Origin: Peromyscus leucopus
Taxonomy: Eukaryota; Chordata; Mammalia; Rodentia; Cricetidae
Length of the DNA: 64,000 nt
Direction: 5' to 3'
NCBI RefSeq assembly: GCF_004664715.2
Contig: NC_051066.1
Coordinates: forward strand, 78,809,735 to 78,873,734
Part shown: piece after piece, positions 37,418-49,317 of the stretch
Layout of the letters: each line of letters begins with the position of its first letter
Position numbering within the stretch: the stretch's first letter is position 1
The notes under the pieces: generated by a model
Databases searched by the model: none
What the model saw: only the letters and a program-made list of their open reading frames with translations
What the model was told of the DNA's origin: nothing
Translations under genes and position numbers: made by a program

Positions 37418-38321
37418 TGTTTTGTCTAGGTATATTTTCTGGGGAGCAGGATCCCATTGAACTCTCAGAAGGGCTTGGGGTCAGCGAACCGGAGCTGTAA
37501 TGAGCTTGTACTGTCTGTTCTCTGAGCTTTGCGCTGGTTTGCAAAGAACATCCCCCATTCGCAGCCCATACCCCAGCCCATTTTCTAGCCTTAACAAGGG
37601 CAGCCAGGAATGCTTAAGGTATCATTTTTCTTGTCCACGCAAATGCCCTTTTAAGAGTCATTAGCTGCCTGGTTTTGAGTTTTTATTCCTTTGAAGTCTC
37701 CATCTAATCCTTTGAAGGGATTTGTTAACACAAGACCAAAGGAGCTGGTTAATGACTTGTCCATTTGTGCTTTTAAGGAGCATTTGTTTCGGTGGCTTTT
37801 TTTTCTTTTCCTGCCTTAAAAGAATTGTGCTTTCCTGCTGAAGTTCCCCTACTCACCTCCCCCCTTTCCATTTCAGCCTTCTGTGGTGTTTATTTACCTG
37901 GGTTTTACCCTCAGTCAGCAGCATAAAAACCCAGCATGTTCTCATAAAACACAGGAAGTCCCACGATCCAGCGAGAATATAAACATCACTCTTCAGTCTT
38001 GAAGGTTAAGACACCAGCTCAGAAAGGACCTAGATTTGTTGACATAAAGACCAGCTTCCTAAAAATCTCAGGAGAAAAATAACAACCCTTTAGAAAACAA
38101 GTCGGTGTCTACAGTTTGTTCCCTTTTAAAAATAAACTTAGCATTACACCTGAGCTCTGAGTTTGCAGAGATCGGACAAGACATCATGCTCCAGGTAAAG
38201 GAGCAGGCCAGACAAACTGGTGTTTATTGCTTTCCTATCAGCACAACCTAGCCACTTTATTAGAAGTTGAATCTACAGAGTTCAGCTCCTTAAAAAAAAA
38301 AAAAAAGGATTTTTATTGTTA

Positions 38322-38371
<50 letters not shown>

Positions 38372-40538
38372 TGCCCACAGAGGCCAGAGGTGTTGGATCC
38401 CCTAGAGCTGGAGTTACAGGTGGTTGTGAGCCACCCATTTTGGATGCAGAGACTCTCACTTGGATCCTCTGGAAGAGCCGAAAACACCCATAATGGCTGA
38501 GACATCTCTCCAGCCTGAGGGTTGAGTTCTGTAAAGGAAGTTTTCTCTTTCCAAAGTCTGTGCCTTTTTAACCCCTGAGACTAGAACACAGAAAGGTATC
38601 CTAAGGCTGTAATAGTGAGCACCTAGTCCAGGAAGTCCATTGATAGTCCCACAATATGTGCCCAGTAGGAAGGCTGTAACTGAACATGGACAACCAGGTG
38701 GGAAATGTCTACAGAACATTTCCCCCTCTTTCTGGGAAATTGCTGAGAAATTTTGCTGAAAATCAAAGCTACCAGGGTACTCTGATATCATGTTCAGGAT
38801 AGGCTAGTGGCAGGAAAGTCAAATATTAACTTAAGGTGACTCTCATTCAGTCTTTGGCTTGAATTGTTCATCAGAGATAATGTCACATCATCATTAATTA
38901 CAGAGAGATAGATGGAGCCAGTGTCTTGCCCGGCCCTTATCTGCTCTCAGATAATCATGTCTTTTTCTAGTGTAACTCACTCACCTTGCAGCTGCCTCAC
39001 TGTGTGCTTGCTCAAAGCCAGCTTGGGTCTTAACCATCCCCTCTCCAAATACAGATCGGTCCTTGCCTAGGCACATGCAAAGGCAGTGTGCACACAGGGA
39101 GCCAGAATCCAGGAGCTTAGATGTCCTCTACCAGGCACTTGGGGATCCCGCCTGCCTTCCTGCAGGTCATTTTAACTCTGGGGAGTTTTCTTCCAGATAA
39201 GTGCAATTTCTTCTCTTTCAAAGTTGACTGGTAATAACATTAGCATCGAGCATGATGGAGGTTCTGTGTATGTTTTTGAAAGCCTGAAGTAAGACCATGA
39301 GCTGTGCAAAAGAAGAGAGTTGATTCTGAATTGGTGTGCTTGAACAGGCCAAGGGTCTTAGTTAACTCTCAGATAGGATGGAAACGCTTCCATATACCCT
39401 ATAGAAACAAAGACTCTAACGTATTATTAAAACTATATAAGGTCTTAGCCCATCTCACCCATAATTCTATACACACAAGAGGCTGAGGCAGAAGAATGGA
39501 AAGTTCCAGTCCAGCCTAGGCAATTTATTGAAATCTTGTCTTAGAATTTAAAAGGAAAGAAAGAGTTTGTAAGCTGCCCCAGCTGCTAGAGATGATTGCT
39601 ACTAAGCCTGATGACCAGAGTTTGATCCCCAGGCCTCGCATGATAGAAAGAGAGAGCCGACTCCTGAAAGTTGTCCTATGACCTGTGCGTGTACATGCAC
39701 ACTCATGTGCACACGTGCAGCTTTCTGGGGCACCTGCCCTTATGTGTGCATACCTACACACGGACATATTAAAATAAAAATTTAAAAACAATGCAAACAC
39801 AAAGAGCTGAGAAATACATCTCAGTGGTGGAGCACTTGCTTAACCCGAGTAGGGACCTGGTTTGATCTTAAGCCCTGAAAACAAACAAATAAACAAAAAC
39901 CCCCAAAATTCGATTTAGTTGTTGTTCTTTTTCCTTAAAGAAACTGGTCTGAGCTTCAAACTTCCTGGTTCTAAAAGAAGGTAATCTTATGTTTTATGCA
40001 AAAATGGTGGATTTGGCGTTAGCATTTAGCTAAATATTTACCGTGGATGCTTAATGGTATGAAGGTGTTGGAGTGCCCAATAAATATTCCCCAAGCCTCA
40101 CTGTCCCTAATTATAATGGGGCTGAATTTCATGGGTACTGGCCAATTAGGCCACAAGGTCACTTGGTAAAAGTGCCAAATAAAAAGAAGAGGAACAGACT
40201 TATCACCCCAGGGTACCCAAGAGAACCCCACTGGGCATTTCACAGTAGGAATGAAATCCAATTTTTAAAATTAAAACAACAACAACAACAGCAAAACAAC
40301 TAGTTTTTTTTAAAGTAGGTTTTATCTGAATAAGGTTCCAGAGAGCACTGGTTAATTATTACAAATCAGCAAGCATTAAGCTGTGCCGTCTATTTGATGT
40401 CGCAATCATTTCTTCCACGTCCATTTTCTCTCAGAAAAGTTATTTCTTCTTATCTAAAAACAGAAGTATTTAGGTTCTAGGAAAGTGAAGCAAGCAGAAG
40501 GCCCTATGTATGACTTTAAAACAATTTTGTACATTTAT

Positions 40539-40604
<66 letters not shown>

Positions 40605-43600
40605 GTCTGTGTGCATGGGTACACAAGTAGAAGTCAGAGGACAACCTGCCAGAATTGGCTCTTTCCTTCCACACTGTGGATCCCGGGGATCCACATCAGA
40701 TCATCAGACTTGACAGCAAGCAGCCTTACCTCTGAAGCCATCCTTTAAAGGAAAAGGACACATCCTTCAGCTCACTGTGAACTAACTCCCTAGATTGAGA
40801 TTTTGGTATCAATTTAATCGCTTTTCAATCTCTTTGAGACCGTTGTTTGTCTCTTTCTCCACTTTCCTTACTAATTTAACTTTATTCAAAACACTTTTAC
40901 TATTGTAAAAAAAAAAAAGAAGTATGTGAAGAAAGAAAAATCTGATCGATGTCCTCTATCTGTTTAACAGCAGTATTGTATTCTAGGTTTCTTTGCAAAG
41001 GTTCGTTCAGATCTAATATTCTTTTGTTGTTTTGAGACAGAGTCTAATGTAGCCCTGGGCCTCTTGCTGATGATGAGCTTGAGATCCTGATCCTCCAGCT
41101 TCCACCTCTGGGTTGGCTGGGATTGAATCCCCACTTTAGGTAGTACTGGAGACTTGAACCTAGGACCTCTGATAGAGCAAAATCTCTAGCCAAAGATTCA
41201 TGCAGAATTTCAAATGAAATAATTAGATATTGATGGAATTTTTTAGTTTGGGAAGAGAAGGCAACCTAATACAATTTTGATTGCTCTCTCCTTCCTTCTC
41301 TCCCTTTGAGTCTGTGCACTGGAAAGGGCTGCAGCAGCGTGAACTCAACAGATTATCGTAGATCCTTAGCCCATTGGGTCATCAGATGCTTTGACTGTGA
41401 GCAGCTCCGTTGGTCCCAAGTATGTTCTCTGGGGTTTGGCAGTGCTTATGTCCTGGGTACCAAAGAAGAAAAGGAGGGAAATCTGGGAAGACAGAAGAGA
41501 GGGGAAAGGTGAAAGAGATCCGAGGGGCCCACAACAGTGATGGAATACTGCCAAGGGCACAGCGCCACCTGCAGGTGCCTTGGACACCTTCAGGTATCCT
41601 GTCTGAATTTTCAAATGTTAGGGTCTCTCTCTAGCTTGCTCCCTCCCATCCTCATTCGAGGTTGGCTGTGTCTCTGCAGTATGAGGTAGGGAGTCCTTTC
41701 TCCTAGAATTGATGGAAGGCAGTGGAGTGAGGTCCCCCATTTGGAATAGAGCTGTTCCCTGGACCTTGCCTTTCTTCTGTGAGTTTATTTATCCCTAATG
41801 CTTGGCCTCCTCCTCCTCCTCAGGGAACCAGTGGATGAGGTGCTGCAGATACCCCCATCCCTGCTGACATGTGGCGGCTGCCAGCAGAACATAGGGGACC
41901 GCTACTTCCTGAAAGCCATCGACCAGTACTGGCATGAGGATTGCCTCAGCTGTGACCTCTGTGGGTGCCGGCTGGGAGAGGTGGGGCGGCGCCTTTACTA
42001 CAAGCTGGGACGGAAGTTGTGCAGGAGAGACTATCTCAGGTACCTTCGTCACACTGCTGGGGCCCATCTGGGTTTGAACACATGGTCTCTAGCTCCTGCT
42101 CTGGCCCTGAGGTGCTTGCCCAAGGAGGCTAGGCCATGGAGGCTGAGCCTTAGCCGCCTCAGCACAGGAGCTGTGAGCTCTTCCTCCGCTACAGCCAGGT
42201 TCGCAGAGATACATCCCTGTGTGGTAAACCACTAGTGTCTTTAAAGGTAAGAGAAGAATAAACACAGAATTCAGAATAAGGACAAAATTCTGGGGATATA
42301 CCAAAGGATCGGGTGTGGGGAAGTATACATGGGGAAACATGGGAGCTGGGGGTAGGGCGAGAGTTCATTTATAAGTTTCGGGGTGGGTTCTTAAGACCTC
42401 ATTTTAATACCCAATAAACATATGCATATATTTAGCTATTCTTTTTCATGACTCCAATATTATTGATAAGGACTTTTACAATAACCATCTTTTCTTGCTA
42501 ATGAGCTCCAAGCACTGAGTCTCATAGCCAGAAGGTGGCATTCAGTAGCTATAAAGGGTGAAGGCCCTGGAGTCAGGAGGTTTGAGTCGTCATAGCCTCC
42601 TTGCTTCCTAGTGCTATGACCTTGGCAAGGGACACAAGCCTCTATATCCTGGCTGTAAAATGGGGGTAGTGATTGTAGTTACTTCTAAGGTTAAAATAAT
42701 ACAAATGAAGTGCTTGAGTCGGTACATGGCTGAAGAAATAGATGCTAGCTGATGTCGCAAATTATTTTCCAATATAATGGACACGGAGATGGGAGCGTGG
42801 AAGGGTGAAATGGGATGTGTACAAGGTCAAGTGAGGCAGGAACATTTCTCCTGACCTGGGGCATACCCTCCTCCATGTGAGCGTGCTGGCACCCAGTGGG
42901 TGTCTGCCTGGCATGCTCTGGCATCTCTAGCTTCTTCTCCATCAGCACTGGAGGTAACTCTGCGCCCTGTCCTGTCGGATCCACTCAGCTGTTGAGCTGC
43001 CAGTTCTTTGTTGCTGACTGTGGCAGAGGGGCCACCCGGCATGCAGCCCTGGTGTATTAGGACCATCTAGGCCGTGGAAGAAGCTCTTTCAGACTCCAGT
43101 GCCCCCGGCTGCTGGGGTGGCTCTTCCATCCTGTACTTGTTCTCAGGGCATCGCACATGAGAAATAAAAACAAAACCGCTGGTTAATTCTGCAGTCGGAG
43201 GAAGCTTATCTGGTCCCCTGAAGACTGAGTTCGCTTTTACATGCCTGCATTCTTCGATGGAAATCATTGTAAATTCAGTGGCTTTTTGGCAAAAAGAAAA
43301 GAGAGCGAGTAGGTCTGACTACAATTTTGTTGAATTTCTTTCTTTTTTAAGTCATAAGAAAATAGAACAGAGATAAATACAGACCTGGTTTTACTCACCC
43401 CAGGTCTGCCAAATCAGTCAGAAAGCAGCTGGGTAAATGATTCCCACTGGGCCCTGCCTCCATCCCTGTCCAATCATTTGAATCTTATTAAATGAAGTCA
43501 GATACAGTAAGGTCAAAAGAGCCGATTCCTCCCTATCTCCACGGTTTTATAGAACATTCAGGAAGAAAGGCAGCGCTGCCTGGGCGTGTTAATCTTTTCC

Positions 43601-46600
43601 ATTTTCAAAAAGGAGAGGAAAAAAATAGTCTGGGAGAGCCCAGTGTTAATTAACTTGTGTCTTGGTGACACGAAATAATTCTTCTCCCTGCTACATTCCC
43701 AGGCAACATGTTAATTAACTCTGCATTAGTGCAGACGTTCTCAGCCACCCTTTAATATTTATATTATTGTTATTAAAATGGGCAGCAGAAAGCTTAAGGC
43801 GCTGCTGACACCTCTTGACAGAGGAGGGATTTTTTTTTTTCTTTTTCATCTTCAGGGATGGTCCATTAGCCGTGGGCTTGTTTACTTCAATTCTTTGGCA
43901 TATCTGGTGCTGATTTCACAGGGTAAGTTCAGAATGATTCAGTGGTCCTCCAGTGAGGTCCAGTCGCTCTCTCAAGAACAGCTTCTCCCCATGATTCTTG
44001 AATGGTCAACTACCTTCTAGTCCTTTTAAGACATTCAACCTCAAATATCCGGGCCCTCAGCTCAAACCTGCGACTGTTACATTGCGTTGTATGCAGCTGT
44101 TTACGTAGGTGCCCAGCCCAGATCCCCATGGATCCAGTTTTCACGAACTTTTATATAGGGCAATCCCCTCTAGCCTATAACGTTTCAACAACTGGCTCTA
44201 CATCTTGCCAGCACCTGTTGTAGCCAGAAATATGCAGCCTCACCAGACCCTGGTGCCAATGACACATATTTCAGGGGAGTCCCAAATCCCTGCAGCTTAG
44301 AGGGATTGCAAAGCCCCGTGGAGATAGGACTTATACTTCAGGGGTCCCCAGACATGGGGCCAAAGCTCCCTCTGAGTCTGTGCCCCCTGAGATTGCTGCT
44401 CCACTCCTTTCCCTCTTTCCCACTCCCCCAAGGACATCATAAATCACTTGAATGTAAATCCTCGCCTGTGGTCTGCTTCTGGGCTATCCGCCCAAGGCGG
44501 CGGATTCTCTGAGCCAGGGATTAGTACACACGTTAAGTGTCAAGTCCTGGCTTATTTTCGTTACTATTAGCATCTTGGAGTTCCTGGTTTGGAATGGATT
44601 GCCAAGACCTTTGCCTCTACTCCTGGCCTTACAGTGTAAGACACAGAAGCCTGGAGAGGACATGTCATTCGCTCAGGTCACCTAGCTAGTTAGAGGTGAC
44701 TCTGGGACCTGAGCTTATCTCCAAAACGTTAGTCCTTTGTCCTTTCATTAGCCGCCTGATGTGTGGTAATTTGCTTCCTGACTTCCCTTTAATAAGCTCC
44801 CTCCTTCCTTAAGGATCTCACACCTCAGGCAGTCGGATTCATTCCGTGCACACTGTTTTCTCGGTTATGTGTCTCTGCTCAGCTCCAAACTTAACTCACT
44901 GAGAGGTCGGGGCGCCAGAACGTACTTTCTGCTCTGTGACCTCCAGTGTGGCAGTTACCTCAGCTCCACCATTGCTCCGGGGGGATAGTGTTCTCCGCCA
45001 CCGATGAGTCTGCTTCCCACACAGGAAGTGGGATCCAGAAGAGAGATGAACTTCGCCCCTGCTGCTGCTGGGCTTGCCCTCTGGTCACAGACCCCTCTTA
45101 TAGGCCGTTCGTTCTGGTCAAATGTTGCCAACTTTGGTAACTGCCTTTACGCCCCTTATAGCCTCTTAGGATGCACCAGTCGATCCTCTCATTTTGTGAG
45201 CTGCTGAGAACGTCTCATGAGAACACGCATTTACCGGAAATGGTCACAAAGGCTCTATGTGGAAGCCACAAGCTGACGTGCTGTGTCCCAAGCCCCACAT
45301 GAAAATGCCCCTGCAGCAGCAGTTGGGAGCACCCTTGGGATGTGTTCACGTAGCCAGTGTTGGCTCGGTTGTTGGTCTCTGATGCTCTGACACGCCCTAG
45401 GTGTTGCACTAACACCAGAGCAAGGTAGCCACTAGGGTGGCTCGGAGAAATCCAAATCCACCTTCTGGCCTTTGTCCTGGTGTTCTTCTGTTCTCACAGG
45501 CAGGCTCCTTTTTAAACTTTAGCCGTCGTTAGATTCATTAGCACACAGTCTGCTGGGCCTTCTCTTGTGTGTCTCCATCAGGTATAGGGATAGCTGAGAA
45601 TTCGTGTTTCTAACAAGTTCCTGGATGCTACTGAGATGCTGCTAGTCCCTGGACCAGCTCACTGAGAACCACTGCACTGGTTCCTACCGAGTCGCCTCTC
45701 CCAACCCCCACACGAAATGTAGCCTAAGTGGCTGATGCACTGTGGCTAAGGAGAAACTTGATTTAGGTGTGAGCAAAGTGATCTCTCCAGAGAGCCAGGC
45801 TAGGGGGACAGGAGGAGCATGAATGAAGATCTTCTGTGCATCATGGAGAGATGCTGTTTGTCCTCTGGGTCTCTGAGGCATGATTAGTGGGACCACGTGT
45901 CTCCTGGGATACTCCTGTCTCCTGGCAGCTGGGGCTCCAATGAATGGTCATGTGGACATGGACTTTGCAGCTTGAGAGAGATGACTCAAGGCACACTTCC
46001 CAGTGGGTGAAATTAGTGTCTGTTGATGTTATAAAATTGGGAGCTCACAATGACGCCCATTTTATTGCATTCCTGGTGAGTTACCCCTCCAGGTCCTACT
46101 TTCTACTGAGAAAGTTCCTCTGGGGAAGGACATGTACTGTATGCCTAACTTCTTGTCACAAGTCACTTCAGTGCATCTCTTCCATAGCTGGTCCACGAAG
46201 CCTAGAGGCATGGATAAAAGCAGGAAAGACTCAGGGAAGAGAGGAACACCAGAAAACAAAATGCCACACTGTTACCCAGCCTACCCTCTCTGCTTTCAAG
46301 GAAAGATTTGTGGGCTGTCATCTGGGTTCAGCTTTTTTTTTATTATTTTATTTTTTATTTTTATTTTGAGATAGCATATCACTGTGTATTCCAGTTCTGC
46401 TTAGAACTTGCCATCCTCCTGCCTCAGCCTCCTGAGTACTGAGATTACAGATGTGTGCCACTGTATCTGACTAGGTCCAGCTTTTCCTGGCTTTGTGGAA
46501 TCCTGATAGACAGAGCCAACCAAACCTCCAATCCCTTCTGTTTGTTTTCCTTGCTCCATCTCTCAGCTTTTTCTACCCCCTGTTTTGCCCCAGGCTTTTT

Positions 46601-46813
46601 GGTCAAGATGGTCTCTGCGCTTCCTGTGACAAGCGGATCCGTGCCTATGAGATGACGATGCGGGTGAAGGACAAAGTGTACCACCTGGAGTGTTTCAAGT
46701 GTGCTGCCTGTCAGAAGCACTTCTGTGTTGGTGACAGATACCTGCTCATCAACTCCGACATAGTGTGTGAACAAGACATCTACGAGTGGACTAAGATCAA
46801 TGGGATGATCTAA
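36337..46813 (+). CDS. LMO2: LMO2 N-terminally extended isoform (predicted 220 residues); join(36337..36343,36471..36690,41824..42039,46594..46813)
   Basis: An ATG at 36337 in strong context (G at -3, G at +4) reads ATG-GAA-G to a donor (gttaag, 36344). Joining it to an acceptor at 36469-36470 gives [13 protein letters not shown]..., which runs in frame into the normal LMO2 start as residue 63. The added 62 residues are basic and proline-rich, with an RRRR cluster and a PPPP stretch. From memory, human LMO2 has a 227-residue isoform with the same N-terminus; a seven-residue acidic/glycine tract present in human and absent here accounts for 227 versus 220. The total of 663 nt is divisible by three. 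Splicing is predicted from sequence, not observed. The function of the extension is not known to me. Confidence 0.75.
36344..36470 (+). other. LMO2: Predicted 127-nt mini-intron in the LMO2 5' exon
   Basis: Donor AAG|gttaag at 36344, branch-like ctgat at 36440-36444, pyrimidine tract at 36448-36459 and acceptor gaag ending at 36470. Removing it links the 36337 ATG to the LMO2 frame. The resulting N-terminus and length match what I recall of the long human isoform after its glycine tract is allowed for. Confidence 0.72.
36650..36690 (+). CDS. LMO2: LMO2 coding exon 1 (canonical start, residues 1-14 partial)
   Basis: This exon encodes [13 protein letters not shown] plus the first two bases of Glu14. 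The boundary is fixed because GA|gtaagt followed by G|GAACCA in exon 2 restores the known ...DPSEEPVDEV... sequence. The whole exon extends 5' as untranslated sequence, or as coding sequence of the long isoform. It lies in a CpG-rich block. Confidence 0.96.
36650..46813 (+). CDS. LMO2: LMO2 (rhombotin-2), 158-residue LIM-only protein; join(36650..36690,41824..42039,46594..46813)
   Basis: LMO2 is a nuclear adaptor without DNA-binding activity. It bridges LDB1 to TAL1/E-protein/GATA complexes in blood stem cells, erythroid cells and endothelium. The three exons total 477 nt, giving 158 residues plus a TAA stop, the usual length. LIM1 covers about residues 30-83, with zinc ligands C30, C33, H51, C54, C57, C60, C80 and D83. 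LIM2 covers about 94-147, with C94, C97, H116, C119, C122, C125, C144 and D147. All ligands are intact. Splice sites are canonical: GA|gtaagt to cag|GG, and AG|gtacct to cag|GC. The 36650 ATG has a weak context (C at -3, T at +4). The reading frame is open upstream of this ATG. The gene is complete, with no frameshift, and no neighbouring gene is visible in the window. Confidence 0.98.
37356..37412 (+). repeat. (TG)n microsatellite in LMO2 intron 1
   Basis: TG run 666 bp after the exon 1 donor. Confidence 0.95.
38305..38515 (-). repeat. B2/B3-type SINE with internal (TG)n
   Basis: TG run at 38324-38370, then gaggccagaggtgttggatc and ctgagacatctctccagcct. Confidence 0.9.
39440..39545 (+). repeat. 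Old B1-like SINE
   Basis: Has aagaggctgaggcagaagaa and cagtccagcctaggcaattt. Confidence 0.7.
39565..39790 (+). repeat. B2/B3-type SINE, diverged
   Basis: Has gtttgatccccaggcctcgc, ctcctgaaagttgtcctatg and an AT-rich tail. Confidence 0.7.
39808..39900 (+). repeat. ID-like SINE
   Basis: Has tctcagtggtggagcacttg and an ACAAA-rich tail. Confidence 0.75.
40500..40745 (-). repeat. B3-type SINE with (TG)n and (TCTG)n
   Basis: TG and TCTG runs at 40543-40604; agaagtcagaggacaacctg; gacagcaagcagccttacct. Confidence 0.85.
41030..41200 (-). repeat. B1 remnant plus ID-like remnant
   Basis: Has tttgagacagagtctaatgt, and acttgaacctaggacctctg in antisense. Confidence 0.6.
41824..42039 (+). CDS. LMO2: LMO2 coding exon 2 (LIM1 domain)
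   Basis: This 216-nt exon encodes residues 14-86 and holds all of LIM1 with its eight zinc ligands. The acceptor follows a CTC/CT-rich tract and cag at 41821-41823. A branch-point-like ctaat lies about 25 nt upstream (near 41798). The donor gtacct begins at 42040. The exon ends with the first two bases of Arg86. Confidence 0.97.
42545..42730 (+). repeat. MIR SINE
   Basis: Has cctggagtcaggaggtttga, ctatgaccttggcaaggga and ctgtaaaatgggggtagtga. Confidence 0.85.
43300..43760. promoter_or_regulatory. Candidate intronic enhancer, about +7 kb from the proximal promoter
   Basis: A SINE-free block with two TTAATTAA palindromes (about 43648 and 43710), a cagata motif and other AT-rich homeodomain-like sites. 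An LMO2 enhancer at about +7 kb is known in mouse. The match in distance and the absence of repeats are the only evidence. Confidence 0.35.
44635..44720 (-). repeat. MIR fragment
   Basis: Has aagcctggagaggacatg and caggtcacctagctagttag. Confidence 0.55.
46330..46474 (-). repeat. B1 SINE close to LMO2 exon 3
   Basis: Antisense: ttttgagatagcatatcact and cctcctgcctcagcctcctg. It ends about 120 bp before the exon 3 acceptor. Confidence 0.8.
46594..46813 (+). CDS. LMO2: LMO2 coding exon 3 (LIM2 domain and stop)
   Basis: This exon encodes residues 86-158, including the complete LIM2 domain and the C-terminal ...WTKINGMI, ending in TAA at 46811-46813. The acceptor is a pyrimidine-rich tract ending ttgccccag at 46593. 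A B1 SINE ends only about 120 bp upstream of the acceptor. Confidence 0.97.
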
Positions 46814-47590
46814 GCCAGAGCCGGCACCTTTGGGGAGGTGTTCTGTGGAAACACTGTCTCAGTGGGGGCTTCATGCTTAGGCACTTTGGGAACGTGAGGG
46901 TGGGCGAGGCATTTCTTAGGAGATTGTGGACTCTCCTTGGGCACTAAGACATAGCATCCACATGACATACTGCAAAGGCCAGGACTTCGGTGACAAAGGG
47001 AGCAGCCCTTAGAGAGAATTTATTGTCACAGACTCTCCATAGGAACTGACAAGATTAGTGGAGGAAATAGTTGGGGACCAGCATGCACTGTGCCATCATG
47101 ATGGGTCTTCCCAGATAGGCAGTGCTGGGTAGAGATTAGGAGTGACCGTGGCGCTTATGGACTAGAGGTGTGCAATTAATTTCTTCCTGGCTTTGGAACT
47201 ACCCTATTCCAGCCACTGTCCTTCACACTAGGAAAGGAAAGAGAGAAGAGTAGTCTTTCTTTTTTTTTCTTGGTCACCTTCCCATGGCCTAAAGCTTTGG
47301 AGCCAGGGGAAACTGCATGGAAATACATTTCAGTTGGGAATGAAATACACATCTTTCAATCAAACAAATATTTAAAGCAATGTTGATGAATCACTGTTTT
47401 TAGACACCTTCATTTTGAGGTGAGGCACCCCCACAGATTGTTTCTATATAAATGTAAATCTTAAGAAGTCAAAGTTGTTCAACTATTTTATTATCTTAGA
47501 TTATATCAAAGTATTTGTTGTGTGTCATTAAAAAGAAAAAAAAAAAGACCTTGATTCTGAAGACAATAAAAATGACAAGCTAAAATGCAA
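46814..47590 (+). other. LMO2: LMO2 3' untranslated region
   Basis: Non-coding sequence after the stop codon, AT-rich toward its end. The most likely poly(A) signal is AATAAA at 47565-47570, with ATTAAA at 47527-47532 just upstream. A further AATAAA at 47693-47698 could serve a slightly longer form. No SINE interrupts it. The exact end cannot be fixed from sequence alone. Confidence 0.8.
47565..47570 (+). terminator. LMO2: LMO2 candidate poly(A) signal
   Basis: AATAAA about 750 nt after the stop codon. An ATTAAA lies 38 nt upstream (47527) and another AATAAA at 47693. Which one is used is an inference. Confidence 0.6.
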
Positions 47591-47699
47591 TGTTGTTGAT
47601 GTGAAATGACTTACATTTTGAACTAGCAGGGAAATGGTTTGCTTTTTTCCTCTCAGAAAGGTGAAGTAAATAAGCAATTTATTTCTAGGTCAAATAAAA

Positions 47700-49065
47700 G
47701 CTTCCATTTATTGCAAGGGTTTATATGAGGTTTATATAGGTTTCTGTATTACGGGCAATTATATAACAGGCCATCACACAGCTCAGAGGGATGTAGAATA
47801 ATTAAGTTGTTATTGTAAATGTGCATTTCACTCTGGCATTGTGTGGACTGAGTGGAAGGCAGCAAGATCATTGCCTTTGGGAAACTTGTAACCTAGAAAG
47901 CACACAAATACATAAAATAGATCCCCTTTGGGAGAGAAGGTAATTACCTGGCTTGAAATGTGGCGAAGATGCTGAGCTTGACATTTCTATTTTCCAAGAT
48001 GTGTGTCTCAGGGTGTTTTATGACAAGTGGTTAAGAGGACCTTACTTAGAGGATTTAAAGCTGGCACCTCAGCTTGCATGTTCACCTGCACCCCCCATCT
48101 GGGGCGTGATCTGACTTCAAGCGCCACCTGCTGGTCATTTCTCAACCTACTCATCCAAGGGTGTCCCAGGGAATGACAGATCTCTGATATACTTTCAATT
48201 CTTTCATAAAACCATTGGCAAACACCAGTGAGTCTAGATGTGTTTAATTATCAAGATGTCAGAAACATGCAGCTAAAGCTATGTTTAATTAACTTGAAAG
48301 TGCTCTAACGTCTCTGCCATTGAAGCCTTTGTCTTTAATTCTAGAGGAGGAATCGTGAAGCAATGTCTCTCTTGGCCTGTAAAATGCTCAAAGTGCTTGG
48401 GAGATCTGACTGCTCAAGGTGGCCTATTTAAGACGAGTCCAATTATATGGGATCGCAGCCTAGGTGGCCAGCAGGTGCTCCTGGGGAGGAGCTCTAACTT
48501 TGCAGTTCCCAGACTACAGTCGCTGAGCCGGGTTATCTGCATCACTGTGAACTTGCTGGAAATAGACTCTGGGACCCAGCCCCAAACACACAGAAACAGA
48601 CACTCAGCAGGGGGCTGCCGGTCCTAGAACAGGCTCTGAGGGGTGATTCTGACTCATGCTCTGAAGTCTAAAAACGGCTATTTTACATCCTCTCCCAGCT
48701 CGCAGGATCGTGCACTCTAACTTGTTAGTGTTCAGTATGTGACATGAAGGCTAACCACTGAGGAATTCACACATGCAGACAAACTGCTTAGCCAAGGGCC
48801 TGAGATATACTGAGAGATACTGAGAATGCTCCCTGTCCTCATTCAGCTAACAGCTGCCTTGCTCTTCATCTAACATCAATCAAATCCAGTCTAACATGTT
48901 TGTGAATCTGTGTTGTTCTGTTTAATTATATCTAGTTGAATATGGCAGTGAGATTGTAAGAACGGAGGATTCATATCCAAAGACTAAAATATAAGACATT
49001 CCCACTTTGCTCACAGTGCTAAACACGGTATTCACTCATGTAAAGTGCATCAAGATGAGCTGAAC
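47700..49065. other. Intergenic downstream of LMO2, nothing recognised
   Basis: AT-rich, with tttaattatcaagatg and atgtttaattaacttg motifs (48240-48300). A weak L2-like stretch lies at 47870-47930. No gene. Confidence 0.45.
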
Positions 49066-49069
49066 CTCT

Positions 49070-49160
49070 ATTTCTAACCCAGGCTGGTTCTGAACTTACA
49101 ATGCTTCTTCTTCTTACTCCTGAGTGCTCATATTGTAGACATCCCATCACACCTGGCTAC
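49070..49160 (-). repeat. B1 fragment
   Basis: Has aacccaggctggttctgaac and catcacacctggcta. Confidence 0.6.
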
Positions 49161-49317
49161 ACCCATAATAAATCAAAATAAAATGATCTTTGTCTGGATA
49201 CTGTATTGTATTATTGCTCACCTCCAATTCTAGTTCCGCTCATGGTAAGATTTAAGAGGTAATCAGCCTAGACCTTCACCATCCCACAACATGATCATGG
49301 AGGCCCCCTCTGTTCCC

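Larger units (their letters stand above)
36691..41823 (+). other. LMO2: LMO2 intron 1
   Basis: Runs from donor gtaagt to acceptor cag. Its first 600 bp is CpG-rich. It then holds a (TG)n tract (37356-37412), a B2/B3-type SINE with (TG)n (38305-38515), SINE remnants at 39440-39900, another TG/TCTG-containing SINE (40500-40745), and B1/ID-like remnants at 41030-41200. The stretches 37413-38300 and 38516-39440 show no recognisable repeat. Intron 1 of LMO2 carries enhancers in other mammals, but none can be pinpointed here. Confidence 0.9.
42040..46593 (+). other. LMO2: LMO2 intron 2
   Basis: Mostly repeat-poor. A MIR lies at 42545-42730 and a MIR fragment at 44635-44720. A repeat-free AT-rich block with paired TTAATTAA motifs lies at 43300-43760. 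A B1 on the minus strand lies at 46330-46474. The stretch 44720-46330 shows no recognisable element. Confidence 0.9.

Noticed and set aside
41798..42235. 145-residue open frame running through LMO2 exon 2
   Set aside because: Only the exon 2 part is real coding; the rest is intron read-through on both sides.
46493..46813. 106-residue frame starting before exon 3
   Set aside because: The first part is intron; the true exon begins after the cag at 46593.
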